A stretch of 64,000 bases of DNA from Castanea sativa (GCF_040712315.1 NC_134018.1:14218835-14282834); one strand, 5' to 3'. Positions 34,411-47,157 are shown, counted from the first letter of the stretch. The notes: a model not told the origin generated them from the letters alone. Numbers and translations are program-made.

Positions 34411-34614
34411 GGTCCTGTTTGGTACACCTACTCAAACACATGTTTTCGTTTTTTAAATAACATTATATATATTTCTACCTACTTTTTTACTCACACGTAT
34501 TTTTACACATGTTTTCATTTTTTAAACAATATTATATGTATTTTCATCCACTTTTTTACCCACGTATTTTTACACATGTTTTCAATTTTTAAGTGCATGT
34601 ACCAAACACCCTCC
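34411..34614. mobile_element. MITE-like element with GTTTGGTAC ends
   Basis: The left end GGTCCTGTTTGGTAC faces the right end GTACCAAACACCCTCC. Inside, a unit of about 73 bp containing CACATGTTTTC and TACTTTTTTACTC is repeated twice. A related copy lies at 51607-51743. Confidence 0.55.
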
Positions 34615-37600
34615 AAGTTTTTTTTTTCCCCCTAAAAACAACCAGGTCAGTTTGGATTTTCGATAGACTAATCGGGCCATTCATCTCATATTCTTCTCTA
34701 TAATTTTAATCCAAAATCATAATCTTTGTCACGTTTTTAATTAACATGTCATTTCTTTAGTATTTTTTATATGTTTTTTAATGGTATTTTTTTTTGTTCT
34801 CTCAACTTGAATCAAATAAATCTTTCTCATTTTTCATTCTCTTTGACTTAAATCAAATCATTCTTTCTCATAGATAATTTGCTAAAGGGGTGAAGTGGTG
34901 GGTGGGGAGGAGCTATGTTTCTTTCTTGTGCACATAATGCAAAGTTGGAGTCATGTATTATTATTACCAGTGGTCCATTGGGTCAGGTGGTAATGGGGGT
35001 GGGATGGAATTTAGGGAGGCTGTCGAGCGAGGAGAAATCCAATAACATATAAACAACTTTTTTGGTGAATGCACATTACCCATGCCAAAGCAGTTCACTT
35101 CATGTTCTACTTTACTGCCTTTTCTTTTCTCTATTTTTAAGCAAATTATAATTTTATCAACATAAAGGGAGGGCCTCCTTTTTCTCCATTGTGACAAAAG
35201 GGCTATACTTATCACAAAAAAAAAGAAAAAAAAAAGGGGCTATAAAATTGGTTGCATGTGAAATGAGGTGGGGTAATGTGATGGTAGTCGAAATTCGAAT
35301 CTATCCTAGCAAAGACAAAGAATCATATAAAAAAAAATGGTATTGCATGCAAAAAAACAATAATATAAGTACGGTGATTATGTTCAACTCAAGCAACTTC
35401 TCTCTATCTCTCTCTTATTATGTAATTTTTGTCTCGTGCTAACCAAGAAATTTTGTTGAAATTGTACGTAAAAATGCAAAATCCCCCCCCCCCCCCCTCG
35501 CTCCTTTTTCTTCCTTTGTCCACACTATTGAATTTGGTACTTTGGAATTAATCATGCATGAAAAAAGGACTATATGCCTATAACACTCGAAGTGCTTTGT
35601 TATATCAAATGTTCATAATAATGTATACAAGTACTTTCGTTGTGACATCAATGCTCACGATATTCTTGGGGAATCTAACGTGAATATGGTGTCTAGATTC
35701 AGCTTTCTTACTAGCTTGAATCCAATCCATTGGTGTGGAGGGAAAGAGCATAGGCTGCTAGTTATTAATTATTGATGCCCTTTGTTTTTAATGTTCCACT
35801 TCAATACTAGATCTTTTTACAAGCGCAAAGGACACTATGATGAAAAGAATAGTAAAAAGCAAAGAAAAACTTCGAAAAATACAAAGGCAGAAAATCTCAC
35901 ATTTAAACATATATAGTCCTTTTTCAGGTAAAAAACAACCTCACCAAATAAGACTGTTTTAATGCTAGAAAAAAATATCATAGAAGAGTATAATATTTCC
36001 TCTCCTTTTAGGACCGTTCACTTATTATTTTTTATTTTTAAAACAAGTATTACAGGATCTTCCTTTTGCTTCGTAAAATATTTTCTTAAAGTCATCATGC
36101 ATGTGTGATCCAAAGCATAATGGAGTATAGAATAATAATGAGACCAATCCCCATTTGAAGAAGAAAAAGGAGAAAAGAACAAGATAAGACAAAAGTTAAT
36201 AAGAAGACAAACTCTCATGTCTCTAAATAGATTCTTCTTTGAAGCAAAAGCATTACATCCCCAGATGAGACTGATAATTTCAAAAACAAAAATTAGTGTG
36301 TTATAGAAAAGAATTGGCTCCTACTTTCAATTGGGTTCCTTTAAGTCTTTTCGGCAGTAATCATACAGGAGAGTGTTACCTAAAGTTTAAATTATCACCA
36401 TTTTCTAGCAGCCATGTGGTCCATTCATAGAATGAGAACAACAAGAAGTAAACAACAATATAATTAGCTCTCTAAAAGAATGGTTCTCGTAGCTACCTCT
36501 TTATCAAACTTGTCTACTACACTCTGCCTAACCATATTATTATGTTTTCTTCCCCTTTAAAACCTCATCATCAACACAAATCAATTTATTATTTCTTGTT
36601 TAATAGCTTTGAGGATATAGCCATTGGCTAAGAAAACAAGAGTTAGTTAATTTTGCATTGTTTTAGATATTAGGAAGACATATATATGCTCCTCAACAGC
36701 CCTAACTGAACGAATAATGACAATTATTAATCATCAATCATACTTTCAAGCAGGCAAATATTGTGGAATCTTAGCAGTAATCTAATATACCAAAGAAGCA
36801 TGCATAAGCATGTCCAACTCATGAAAGTTGAAGAAAGGAAAAGCCCAAACACAATGTGATTCAGGAGTTAGCCTACTATTTTAAGTGGTCCAAAGGCTAC
36901 AATGAATAGAACCTGACTCAATTTTAAAGTGATTTTACACTAGATATGCACATATATACTATTCCTGATGGTCCAAACTAGATAACAATTATTAACCAGT
37001 AATTATGCTTTAATACTCCAATCATGTACTTAAGAATCCAAGCATTTCACTCACATTTAATAGAGCATAGAAACTAAAAACCCAAGCACATTGCAGTTCA
37101 AAAGCTAACACATGATTGGAGTGGTCCAAGGCTTCAATACAACCTGCCTCAAATATGGGGTGAATTTAATCTTATCAGGTTTTAGGCTTCCACTTCTATT
37201 GTAGCATCATGCGCAGACCCCATATTGAAAAGATCAATATCCCTAAACAAGTTAGAAATAAGGGTAAAAGAAGCAGAAGAAACTAGAAAGGGGAGGGAAA
37301 TTTTTTTTTATATGTATAAAAAAAGAGTCTCGGTGCTAACCAAAGTGTTCATGAATGTAATGCTTGAGGTCACCATCCTAGACTATGACACTTTTTTTTT
37401 TTTCCTTTTTTTTTTTTTGCTCTTTCTTTTGGGTGACTATGAGAGTGCAATATTAATTTGAAAACAAAAGGAACGTCCTTTTCTTTATGTAATTAAGAAT
37501 GTTTTAAATAGTAATCAGTGATGAAACTTGGTTTTAAGACTTCGTTTTAATAGCTTGTGTGGTCAAAAAAGATAAGATGTGGTTGGAGTGATCCATAACT

Positions 37601-38699
37601 AACCAATGGTTGTGTTTAGGTGACTATTCTTTATCCATATTGTCTAAGTGTCCCCTTTCAAATTAATATTCTGTAATATCTTTTCACTTATCTATTTTCA
37701 ACATCAACTTCCTTCTTATTTGTTAATCCCTATTCTTTTTTGTTCTATAGCTTTCATGTAATTATCAGGTGTTATTTGAATTCAACAGTGCTAGATGTTA
37801 GAAGGACACAAGACATAAACTGCTCAACAGTCCTCAACAAGATAATATTAAAAAGAGTTTTAAAGAAATGAAAGAAAAGAAAGATACCATTACTACTAAT
37901 GATACTATGACATTGTAGTCATTTAGTGAAGAATCTTAGCCCCATGCTAATATATAAAAAAGCATGTTCTCTGTAAACACATTAAAAAAGCTAAACCAAT
38001 ATGTATAAGAAAAGAAAAGGTGTCTGTGTATATATTTAATTTTTAGGACCCATAAAATTCCAAGGTTATGCTACAACTTGCTATAACAACACGCCACAAA
38101 TGAACCTAATTATGATTGGGTTTGTCATTGACCAATAATATTTGGATAAGTTAGGTGTTTTGTCATGGCATGATTGTGTTGTGTGATCTTTTAAACTAAT
38201 GTTGAAGCCGATTGTGTGAGACTTAATGTCGGTATATGAATCTTGTCATAATGCTATTTGTTAGACATAGATACTTCATTGAAATTGTATAAAAATCTGA
38301 CTTTGATTAAGTAGTTTCAATATACTTGTTTGTTCTCTGTTATGACACAGGTCCAACATCCACGGCAACAAATTTAAACCACTTTCCTATCATAATAGTT
38401 GCGTCTTTGTTTCTTTTCTGCCATAATAGTTAAATCTCCTGCAATTATTGGAACCAATTATATGCAAGTGGGATTTAACTCTTAGAATGAGTACAAGAAG
38501 CATGCTTTGTCGTGGCTTTTAGTTCTAGACTTCTAGTTAACCCAACACGTAAAGTAAGTAGTCAGCGAATAAAAGAATATACATTTAAATTTTATTTATA
38601 TAAAAAAATTAATTGATATTTTATCTTGATAATAAAAAAAATCATTATAGAGCGATGACCATCCATAACTTCAATTTTGACTATATCCATAATAAATAA
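34615..38699. other. AT-rich intergenic DNA
   Basis: No gene is seen. A run of 15 C lies at 35483-35497, unusual in this AT-rich DNA. Two weakly similar blocks occur at about 36840-36930 and 37080-37170 (CCCAA-CACA...TGGTCCAA-GGCT-CAAT), and a weaker one links about 36650-36800 with 37790-37970. These suggest old duplications. Confidence 0.4.
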
Positions 38700-38723
38700 A
38701 TATATATATATATATATATATAT
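38700..38723. repeat. (AT)12 microsatellite
   Basis: Uninterrupted AT dinucleotides. Confidence 0.95.
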
Positions 38724-39599
38724 TTAAATAAGTGTGTTTAAATTAGTGGTAAAAGGATATATTTAAATTAGTGATAATTCATAAAACCATAATTGTATAT
38801 TATTTAAATAAGTCATAATTCATTAAATATTCTATGTGACTAAAAGTATATGTAGATGGTTTTATCAATCGCCACGTGGTGGGTTGAAATTTTTTTCTTC
38901 CTAACCGGTTTGGAGGTATAGTTTTTTATTTTTATTTTTAAAGCAAAGGTTATAGGACAATGTTTAGTTCCAATAAGGTTGGGAGTTATCTTGCTCCAAT
39001 ATATTATGTAATGAATAGAATTTGGCTACAACTCCACTCTATATTTTTTTTATTAGATGTGAATTTTACCAAATCCATCATTTGATAATATTGTCTTCTT
39101 ATATCTTTCATGCTTGTAAACTTTCAAAAAGATCAAAGATAAATAGCTATGTCATCAATTAAATATTTAAATTTCAAGTTTTTGTAGTTTAAAATTATAT
39201 TTAAAAAACTAAGTTTATGAATTAAATACTAAATAATATTTAATTGATATGAAATTTGACACATGTAACATAAAGAATATGCAATTCAATAGCTAGATTT
39301 TTAAAATATGTAATCACATTAATATTTTTTAGTAAGAGTTTGTAACCATTGACTACAACCAAGTTTGTAGTCAAACTCTATCCTTATGTGATGAAGTAAA
39401 AACTGTTTACATATGATTTTACTCACATAATTTTTTAATAAATCATGTAACTTATTTTAATAATACATAAGAATAGAGCTTATAAATTATCACATAATGA
39501 ATCTCTTTCAATTCATTCAAACCGGTTTGGAGTCGATCTTTATGGAAGAAGGCTATATAACCAATGATATAGTTACAAGACTTTAAGACCACTGTGGAT
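38724..39599. other. Very AT-rich DNA, possible MITE
   Basis: No ORF of interest. GTTTGTAACCATTGACTACAA and GTTTGTAGTCAAACTC near 39340-39380 suggest an element edge, but I could not pair both ends. Confidence 0.3.
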
Positions 39600-39871
39600 G
39601 ACAAGTATTTGGGCCCAAACTGGGCCGACCAAAACCCATGATAAGGGCCCATGTAGGAAACATTGATTATATTCCTCACGTGCGGGTGGGCCAGTCAAAG
39701 TCAACATTCTTTTAGGAGGCACACGTGTTTTGTGTCCACTGTCGGACGTGTCCACCGGAGTTGTGCCGTTTTAACCACCCAAGTCGCCTTCATCGTGCGT
39801 GCTCAACCCTACAATTTCACGTGTGTTTTGGCCCAACAATACTGCACCTATATATATATATATATATATAT
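39600..39871 (+). promoter_or_regulatory. Orphan promoter-like island with three G-boxes
   Basis: A GC-richer stretch holds CACGTG at 39677, 39722 and 39818, two GTCAA W-box cores at about 39693-39703, and a (TA)n run from 39848 that could act as a TATA region. No coding sequence follows within 1 kb on the plus strand. Confidence 0.35.
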
Positions 39872-40731
39872 CTTTTCTAAAAGTATTGGCTCCTCATATT
39901 AATATTCTAATAATGTAGTATGATATATATTTTGTTAATATATACATGTTACCCACTACGGGGACTTCTTTTTTGTTTGAATTCTCAACTTTTTGGCTCA
40001 ATTTTGGATAATGGTAAACTGAACTATCTAACACTTATCATGCATGATGATTAAGAAAACACCCAGATGAGAGGGCAAAAAAATAAATTAAATAATAAAA
40101 GAAATTAAGGGAAAATAAAACTTGTAGGGTTGCAGCTCTTTTCTGACCAAACAAACAAATTGCAGTTCTTATATATGGAATATTGTAATGCATCCTTCAA
40201 ACATTTCACATTTGGAAAGACAGAGTTGCGTGCTTATATTTATACAATGAAAATTATTATGTCTTTGTTTTCTTCTTCTTCTTTCTCTTTTTCTTTTTCT
40301 TTTTTTGGGCTGCTTTGGAGTTTTTAATTGGAATTAATAGGCTGAGTTGAGTGAGGTTCAAGAGGTGCTTGATATTTCCTTCCCCCTATATATCTAGTAA
40401 AAAAACTGTTTAATTGAGTTAAGTGATTAATATTGTTAATTTTTTAAAGGATTTTTTTAGATACAAAATAACTTGAAATAAATTCAACGGCTGGTAAATC
40501 ATTTATTACAATGTTTTTAATGTCAGGTGGTACTGACTTCATTCAAACTAATAAAGAAAAAGAAACCAAAACTTTCCTAGCTAAATCAGCCATTACAATG
40601 TTTTCAATATTGGATGGAATTAATATTATTATTTAATTTCACATTACTAATTTATTTTTTAGCTCTTTGGTAAGTCCAACGAAATAAATCTATAATTTTG
40701 CTAAGGACAAAGATGGCAACAAAAATCCGAC
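39872..40731. other. AT-rich intergenic DNA
   Basis: Poly-A/T and CTT/TTC runs; no gene recognised. Confidence 0.35.
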
Positions 40732-40732
40732 T

Positions 40733-40790
<58 letters not shown>

Positions 40791-40830
40791 CATCATCATC
40801 ATCATCATCATCATCATTATTATTATTAAT
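40732..40830. repeat. Compound (AAT/ATT/ATC)n microsatellite
   Basis: Trinucleotide runs AAT, then ATT, then ATC (about ten units), then ATT again. Confidence 0.97.
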
Positions 40831-42029
40831 GTTTATATCCCCAAAAAAAAAAATTCTCTTGGTTTCATCTAAATCTTATAGCTATATATCTATCATCTTA
40901 CTCTCAAAAATCGCGATTCCCATGCCATTCTTTCACTTTTTCAGCTAATTAACTTTTCTTGCAACGAGTTTGACTGCTTGCTGAACAGTGAATCATCTAT
41001 GGTTAATTATTGTCACAACTTTCATTATCCATCGATTTTTTTTTTTTTTCCTGAAATATAAATTTTCACTTTTGATTTGTCATCAAGCTCAATGCAGTTA
41101 TAAGTGCTCGCTATCTCTGTCAGTGTTGGACTAATTGTCGCTAAAAGCATTGCTAAATTTTTTTTGTCAAGTAGTCTCAAAACTTTCCATCTGATCCCTA
41201 TTCATTCGTTCATTCATTCATATATCTTTCAATCACACTCAGAACTGTGTTTTCACCATCGCTGTTTAGATGCTTAGGAATCCTCTCCCCTCACTGAAAC
41301 CAATTAAGCTCTCTCATTATGTTTTTGTTTTATTATTGTTTACTTACACGTGAACCAATTAATTATCGTATAAAATGTCATAGATGTAGCTTTCCACCAC
41401 CAAATTATTGCAATGACGATCGAAGCAGAAAATGTCACTCCTACTCTCATAGTGGGGGAAAAAAGTTCATAGAAACTTTTTATAAAAAAAAATTTTGAAA
41501 ATATATATTTGGTTCTGTGTGTTATAGCTTATCTTGCTTAAGAATAAACTAATAGAAATATTATTGTACTTATACAAAGATTGTAGAAAATTTTACATTA
41601 AAAAAGTAATGAAAAAACAAGAAAAAAGTACAAGTGGACAAACTATGGGGATAGAGTAGAGCAATACTTTTGAGAAAAGTACTTCATGAGGTGCATGAAC
41701 ATCAAGCCTACTATGCATCTTTTCATCCATTTGAGCAGGCTTATAATTAAGAATTCTTAAGTCATTAATTGTTTAAGTTTAATATTGGTTTGTAAAATTT
41801 AGAATAACTTGTTCAAAAATATCTAAGAAGAACCATCTCAGATGAGCGTTCTATCTTGATGATATTAATATCTTCACTTACTTTTTTACATCATTTTTAT
41901 GTGTTTTAGTTTTGTGGTAACACTATCTTAAACATTATGTTGTTTATCTATTCCATCTCCAAAATCTAGCTAAATATATTTTTTTTGGTTTTCCGCAGTG
42001 TTTTTTCAAAACTTTCAATCAAAGAGACT
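40831..42029. other. AT-rich intergenic DNA
   Basis: No ORF or element edge that I can support. Confidence 0.35.
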
Positions 42030-42193
42030 AATCACTGTTCGCGCCGGATTGGCCATAGAGGGGTAAAGCGCTAGCTCAAAAATTCTTTTCAAAATACAGG
42101 TAGCAAGACTCGAACTAGAGAACCCACCCAGTTGAGTCTAGTACAATCACCTTAAAACCGAGGGTCTAATCAACCCGACCAACCCAGGGTTAA
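42030..42193 (-). mobile_element. Possible tRNA-derived SINE
   Basis: On the minus strand a tRNA-like head (GGTTGGTCGGGTTGATTAG) is followed by a B-box-like AGTTCGAGTCT (about 42106-42116). This GC-rich block stands out from its AT-rich surroundings. No tail or target duplication was found. Confidence 0.42.
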
Positions 42194-43066
42194 TCTAGCC
42201 AAATATATTACTATATCTAGGAACAAAAATGAAATCAAAATCTAGAGCAGCAATTTGATATGTGAAAGATAATACTCTGGGGCGTTTTCACAGCTTTTCC
42301 CTTAGAACGATGAGGAATTAGCTCTGAGTAAGACATATTTGACCCAGAAATCCTTCGGACAGAGAAGTGCCAACAAAGCATAAGCAGCTTTTGTTTTCCC
42401 AAAGTGCAGTAAGTTGTTCATTATTTAAATATAGTACAGTAATGTACTGAGAAAGTACTACTACTATCGAGAAAATTATATTTATATATATAGTCGAGCT
42501 TGAGCCTTGAGCACTTCAGCTAGTTTTACAGGACTATTAATAATTTGGGACAAAAAAATTGTAACCTAATGATTGAAGTAATATGGAGATCAGAATAACC
42601 ATGAGTGATGGTCTCCCCCACTCAACTCCATCCACGACCACGATAGCAATTGAAATTTGGAAAATGTCATTGTTATTACCTTACTTTCTCCACATGAAAA
42701 TAACCTATTATGCCTAGACCACCTACCACTGCGAGTTTTGGCAGCATCTGATTTCCCCTTAGATCTTTTTTTTATTATTATTTAATTTGAATAATTTTTT
42801 TGATAATTACATAGTAGAGAAATTTGAACTTCATACCTACCAAGTAAACTATAAGGCTTTTGGTAAATTTTTTTAAATGGTTAAATAAATGATTGATTTT
42901 CACTTAACATATTTATCTTAAATTGATATTAAATAATGTTAATCAATATTTTTTAATATGGATAATGCGGAAAGTTATTCTATAGTTTATAGGATCACTT
43001 AACCATAAAAAAAAAGAACAATTCAGTGTGTTTTTTAATTTTAATACTTAAAAAAAAAAGATATAA

Positions 43067-43069
<3 letters not shown>
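42194..43069. other. AT-rich intergenic DNA
   Basis: No gene recognised. Confidence 0.35.

Positions 43070-43115
<46 letters not shown>
43070..43115. repeat. (TA)23 microsatellite
   Basis: Uninterrupted TA run of about 46 bp. A second TA/TG run lies at 43265-43288. Confidence 0.97.
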
Positions 43116-43117
<2 letters not shown>

Positions 43118-43729
43118 ATTGAGGTACAAGACTCTTAATAATGGTTCAAATTTTAATGCATTATGAATATCTTAAATGGTTACAAAAAAAAAAATCAATA
43201 TCCTTTAAAATATTAATAACATTACAACATTTGAGTCATTCACTTATCTCATCTCCCTTTCCCTATATATATATGTGTGTGTGTGTGTTTCTCAACAAAA
43301 AAAAAAAAAAATAATAGAAAAAATATTTCTTCTATGCATATATTTGGGGATTAATATTTGATAGTGAACAATAAATTTATAACTATTTTATTTGTATTTT
43401 TGTTTTAGAAACTCCTAAATATAAAAATATGAAAAATATTATTTTCACAATATTTTAGTAACAAATTATAGGTGGTAAGTTGTTACTAGTTCTAATTTGA
43501 ACTTAATATTAAATTATTATTTTTAATCTACTAGTAATTGCCACTAATAATTTCGTGAGATATCATTTCTTCACAAATATAGACATGAAAAAAAAAAATA
43601 CACACAAAATAAACTGTTGGATTTGATCCCATCCTACTAAATTTAATAATTTTAATTTTCACAGTAGAATTTAATCCAACTAACAAAAAAGCATATCCAT
43701 CTGAAGTGGGGTCAAAAATAAACAGTGTT

Positions 43730-44100
43730 ATAAGTTGGGGCCGACCAAAACAAAAGTAAAAAACGACAGCCCCACGTGGATCTCTGTGGTGTGATTGGCG
43801 AAATCCAAAGGGGTCCCATGCACTCCCTTTCTCTTTCGTTTTTTTTGGTAGTATTAAAAGAAAGTGAGGTGTGAGTGACCCCTCAGAGAACACGTCAGGT
43901 CAACGCTGGAGCTTGCCACGTGTCAAGATCCTAGGTGCGGTCCCCCCCTTGAAGAAATATTTCTTTTACCGGATTCCACGCTTCTGGGGAACCGTGCACG
44001 GACCCTACACCTCCCATGCTTACGTCGATATGTTTCCTTCCTTCCTTCGTTGCCCAACTCCTATCCTCGCCGATTTCCCTTTTCTTTTTCTTTTTTTCTT
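43730..44100. promoter_or_regulatory. GC-richer island with ABRE/G-box motifs, no gene
   Basis: CACGTG occurs at 43773 and 43917 (the latter as CCACGTGT, an ABRE core), with ACACGTCA at 43890. ORFs on both strands here (120 and 81 codons) overlap and have no protein motif; they reflect local GC content. It could be a promoter that has lost its gene, or part of an element. Confidence 0.3.
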
Positions 44101-44862
44101 TTTCTTTTTAAGATAATTTCATAATTCAAGCTGTAAAATTTAAATTCTAAATATTCCTCGGATAAAATTTTTAATAGTTAAATAAGTGATTTTGGATTCA
44201 ATCTTTTCCTACACTAAAAATCTATTAATGTCTTAATCTGATCATAAATTAAAACTTTAAAAATATATATATATTTTGATTGAAAATACTATCTTAAGTT
44301 CTATTATTATTATTATTATTATTTTTTATGAGAAGAAAATAGGAAAGAAATACGGTGAAAATATAAAGTAAATTTCAGTTTAGTAATTATTTTTTCAACT
44401 ACATTTATACCAAGTATCTCCAACCGAGTAGGTATTTTCTCACCAAGTTAAAAGGGCAAAGGTTTTTTATTTTTTATTTTTAATTTTAACTATATACTTA
44501 TTCAAATACTATTTTTTACAAACTTTATAGCGTTTTTCTATCTTATTTAAATATCATTTTTTATTCTTTCTTAAAAAAGATTTACTCATTCCTTCAAATA
44601 CACTTTTTATTCTTTCACATAGTTATTCTTATCAAAATTTCTCATTCAAACACAATTTGAACTAAAGTAATATCTTTCTAGCCTTAAGTTGCAAGCTTAA
44701 TTTGAGTCTGACATTTTGTATTTCACTGCAAACTATATATGAGGGAGAAAAAAATCACACTTTAAATATTTCTATTTGTTTTTCTATTTTATAAAATGGC
44801 CTTTTTTATGAAGATTTGAATTGACCTTTTGTCATCTTTTTTTTAAAATTTTTTTAAGAAAA
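44101..44862. other. AT-rich DNA
   Basis: Low-complexity T-rich and ATT runs only (for example 44302-44322). Confidence 0.35.
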
Positions 44863-45342
44863 TGGTAAATTACAACTTATCAACTTGTGGTTTGATCAAA
44901 ATTTAAGTTGTCTATCTGTAATTTGAAATTTAACACTTTTCTCATCTAAGATTTAATCGAAATTTAAATTGCCTACATGTGGTTTGAAATCTCATAATAC
45001 AAGTGTTTTGCTGGGTTCTTTTTTATCTTATTTGATTTTGTGTTTTTGGAGGAAAAAGACATAAAATTTGCTTACCTATAATTTGAAATCTCATAATGCA
45101 AGTGTTCTGCTAGGTTTTTTTTTTTTATCTTATTTGATTTTGTATTTTTATATTTTTTGTGTTTTTGAAAGAAAGAGACATAAAAGTAGAGCAAAATTAC
45201 ATATTTAGCCCTGTTTTTAACATAGATAAGTTACGAAACTCTAACTGAGCTAACCTTAAATGATTAAAGTGTCAAATTTCAAATCACATTTAAGTAACTT
45301 AAATTTTAGCTAAACCACATATGGATAAGTTATAATTTAACC
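44863..45342. mobile_element. Mutator-like MITE (9-bp TSD TTAAGAAAA)
   Basis: TTAAGAAAA is found at 44854-44862 and 45343-45351, a perfect 9-bp duplication. The ends are inverted repeats: GGTAAATTACAACTTAT at the left and GGTTAAATTATAACTTAT read inward from the right, followed on both sides by TGTGGTTT-type blocks. A direct duplication of about 120 bp (TTTGAAATCTCATAAT-CAAGTGTT-TGCT) lies inside. No coding sequence. Confidence 0.85.
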
Positions 45343-45352
45343 TTAAGAAAAA

Positions 45353-46030
45353 CCTTAATTTTATATTCTCCGTGGAAAGGAGTGTTTATTTTAAATTTAT
45401 GGATGCAATGGAGTAAGTGTTAAAACAATTCCAATCAACACAAAACGTAATGGACTTTATCCTATGATATAAACTCTCACAAATTCACTCTATAGCTCCA
45501 ATTTTATTATTTGTCTCGGAAGGGACAAAACTCTCGTAAATTATCCTACAGTCACTCTTCAATTTTTATTTTTATTTTTTTGCCTAATAAGTTTTCAATT
45601 TAAGAAGAAAGAAGAAAAGAAAAGAAAAAAAATAAAGAAGAACTAGTTGATTTTTAGAGAAATAATCATGGCAAAACAATGCCAATAAAGTTTTACGGCC
45701 TAAAGTGCAAAATGTGGTACAATATATGGTTGCCCAATCACTTTCTTCATGATGACAGAAAGAAGAAATTTTGAAAACATGCTGCCTGCCATTAGGTGAG
45801 CATGAGCACAATTCGTCACCAAATTTTTATAAATAGGGGGGAAAAAAAACAAAAACTTATGAATGTATTTAAATTTTTAACTAAAGTATACGTATGTAAC
45901 TATCCTTTATATGTCAAAAAGTGTCTATTATGTATGTTGATATTACTGTAGAAGACAAGAAGGTAATTGGCCGTAGCTAGGTTTTATAATATATGTTTAC
46001 ATTTAAATAACAAGTCTTATCACTTAAGCC
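45353..46030. other. Intergenic DNA
   Basis: No gene or element supported. A 75-codon minus-strand ORF (45584-45811) ends in low-complexity residues and is not called. Confidence 0.35.
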
Positions 46031-46039
46031 AAAATAGTT

Positions 46040-46318
46040 GGATTTAGATCCTCTAGATTTTCTAGGGTACTTTACCGATAGATTTCCTTAAATCCTAACC
46101 ATTCTTTAATGATTTAATGGTATAAATTCTGCCATGTCAGCATTCCACTAACAATAATCTTAATTATTTTGTTTGCAACATTATTTTATTATTTTAGGAA
46201 TATTGTTAGTGGAATGCTGACATGGTAAAATCTATACCATTAAATCATTAAAGAGTGGTTAGGATTTAAGGAAATCTATTTAGTAGAGTACCCTAGAAAA
46301 TGTAGAGGATCTAAATCC
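46040..46318. mobile_element. Fold-back MITE with about 110-bp arms (9-bp TSD AAAATAGTT)
   Basis: AAAATAGTT occurs at 46031-46039 and 46319-46327. The arms start GGATTTAGATCCTCTAGATT at the left and GGATTTAGATCCTCTACATT read inward from the right, and match almost perfectly through CTGACATGGCAGAAT/CTGACATGGTAAAAT-type text, with a short AT-rich loop around 46150-46200. Arm length and 9-bp duplication fit a Mutator-derived fold-back element. The RNA would form a long hairpin. Confidence 0.93.
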
Positions 46319-46359
46319 AAAATAGTTATTAGGTTAGGATAGGGATCATTTAATTTCAA

Positions 46360-46885
46360 GCATTTTTTATTTTTATTTTTTGAAACCGAAACCGAAACAA
46401 CTATCATTTGATTAAATTAATGAGAATCAAAATACAACGCTTCTAATGCATTTGGAGGGGAGTCCTCCAGCCAAACAAATTAATCATATATGCATCTAGT
46501 ATATCAAGCTAATAAGGAGTGTGCTACACTATTTGCAATACGGTGCACACAATTAATTGACATGGAATGTAGACCTGAGGCAATGCAATGAATATCCGCG
46601 TACAAGTGTCTCAAGCGAGAGTGAATAGGCCGTGAACAAGAAATGGATTTCACGACAGTTACATTATCTCCCTCGATGCTCATCTCTAAGAAACCTGAGT
46701 CGACTGCAAACTCCAGCGCTTTGCGGCAAGCCAGAACCTCCACCTCCTCATAATCAATTACCGTTGGACCTCTTGCTGACAAAGAAGCCATAACTTTTCC
46801 CACCTCATTTCGAATGACTGCCCCAAAGCCCAATGCATTTATGTCATGGAAAGTAGTAGCATCAAAGTTGAGTTTGAAACAATTT
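46360..46885 (-). pseudogene. LINE 3' fragment with RNase H-like (RVT_3) domain
   Basis: Minus-strand frame 46833-46504, extended upstream to about 46885, reads FKLNFDATTFHD, GFGAVIRNEVGKVMAS, VEVLACRKALEFA and SIEGDNVTVVKSI, ending VHRIANSVAHSLLA. This is the RNase H fold found at the C-terminus of plant LINE ORF2 proteins; the aspartate, glutamate and second aspartate expected for catalysis are visible. It continues past a stop into typical LINE-end text (PPNALEALYFD) and an A-rich tail. No RT lies upstream, so it is a 5'-truncated copy. Confidence 0.78.
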
Positions 46886-47144
46886 TTATTATTAAGTTGT
46901 TGTTTTCTTTAGAAGTTTTATATCCTATGAAAAATGTATGTCATGAATAAAATAAGTTCATGAAAAGCTTATTCAAATTAGTATTTTGGAGGTTTCGTTT
47001 CCTTTAAAGAAAACCATTCTTAGCTTTCCATTTTGTAGACTCAACATTTATCTTTTTCCTTACCCTAATTCCAATCAAAATAGGTAGGAGAGGTAGACAG
47101 AGAATTGAGAGGTGCGTATACAAATTAAATTGAATGTATTAACT

Positions 47145-47157
47145 TGGTATCAAAGCG
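47145..47157 (+). other. PBS-like motif (initiator Met tRNA)
   Basis: TGGTATCAAAGCG is close to the TGGTATCAGAGC primer site of copia and other elements. The 250 bp before it could be an LTR remnant, but no second LTR was found. Confidence 0.4.

Noticed and set aside
35483..35497. Run of 15 C, considered as a quadruplex or telomere-like signal
   Set aside because: A single homopolymer with no repeat unit; may also be a sequencing-length artefact.
40732..40830. Array of short repeats considered as a CRISPR-like or regulatory array
   Set aside because: It is a simple trinucleotide microsatellite in plant DNA with no spacers.
43531..44116. ORFs of 120 and 81 codons on opposite strands
   Set aside because: They overlap in a GC-richer block, have no motifs, and end in low-complexity residues.
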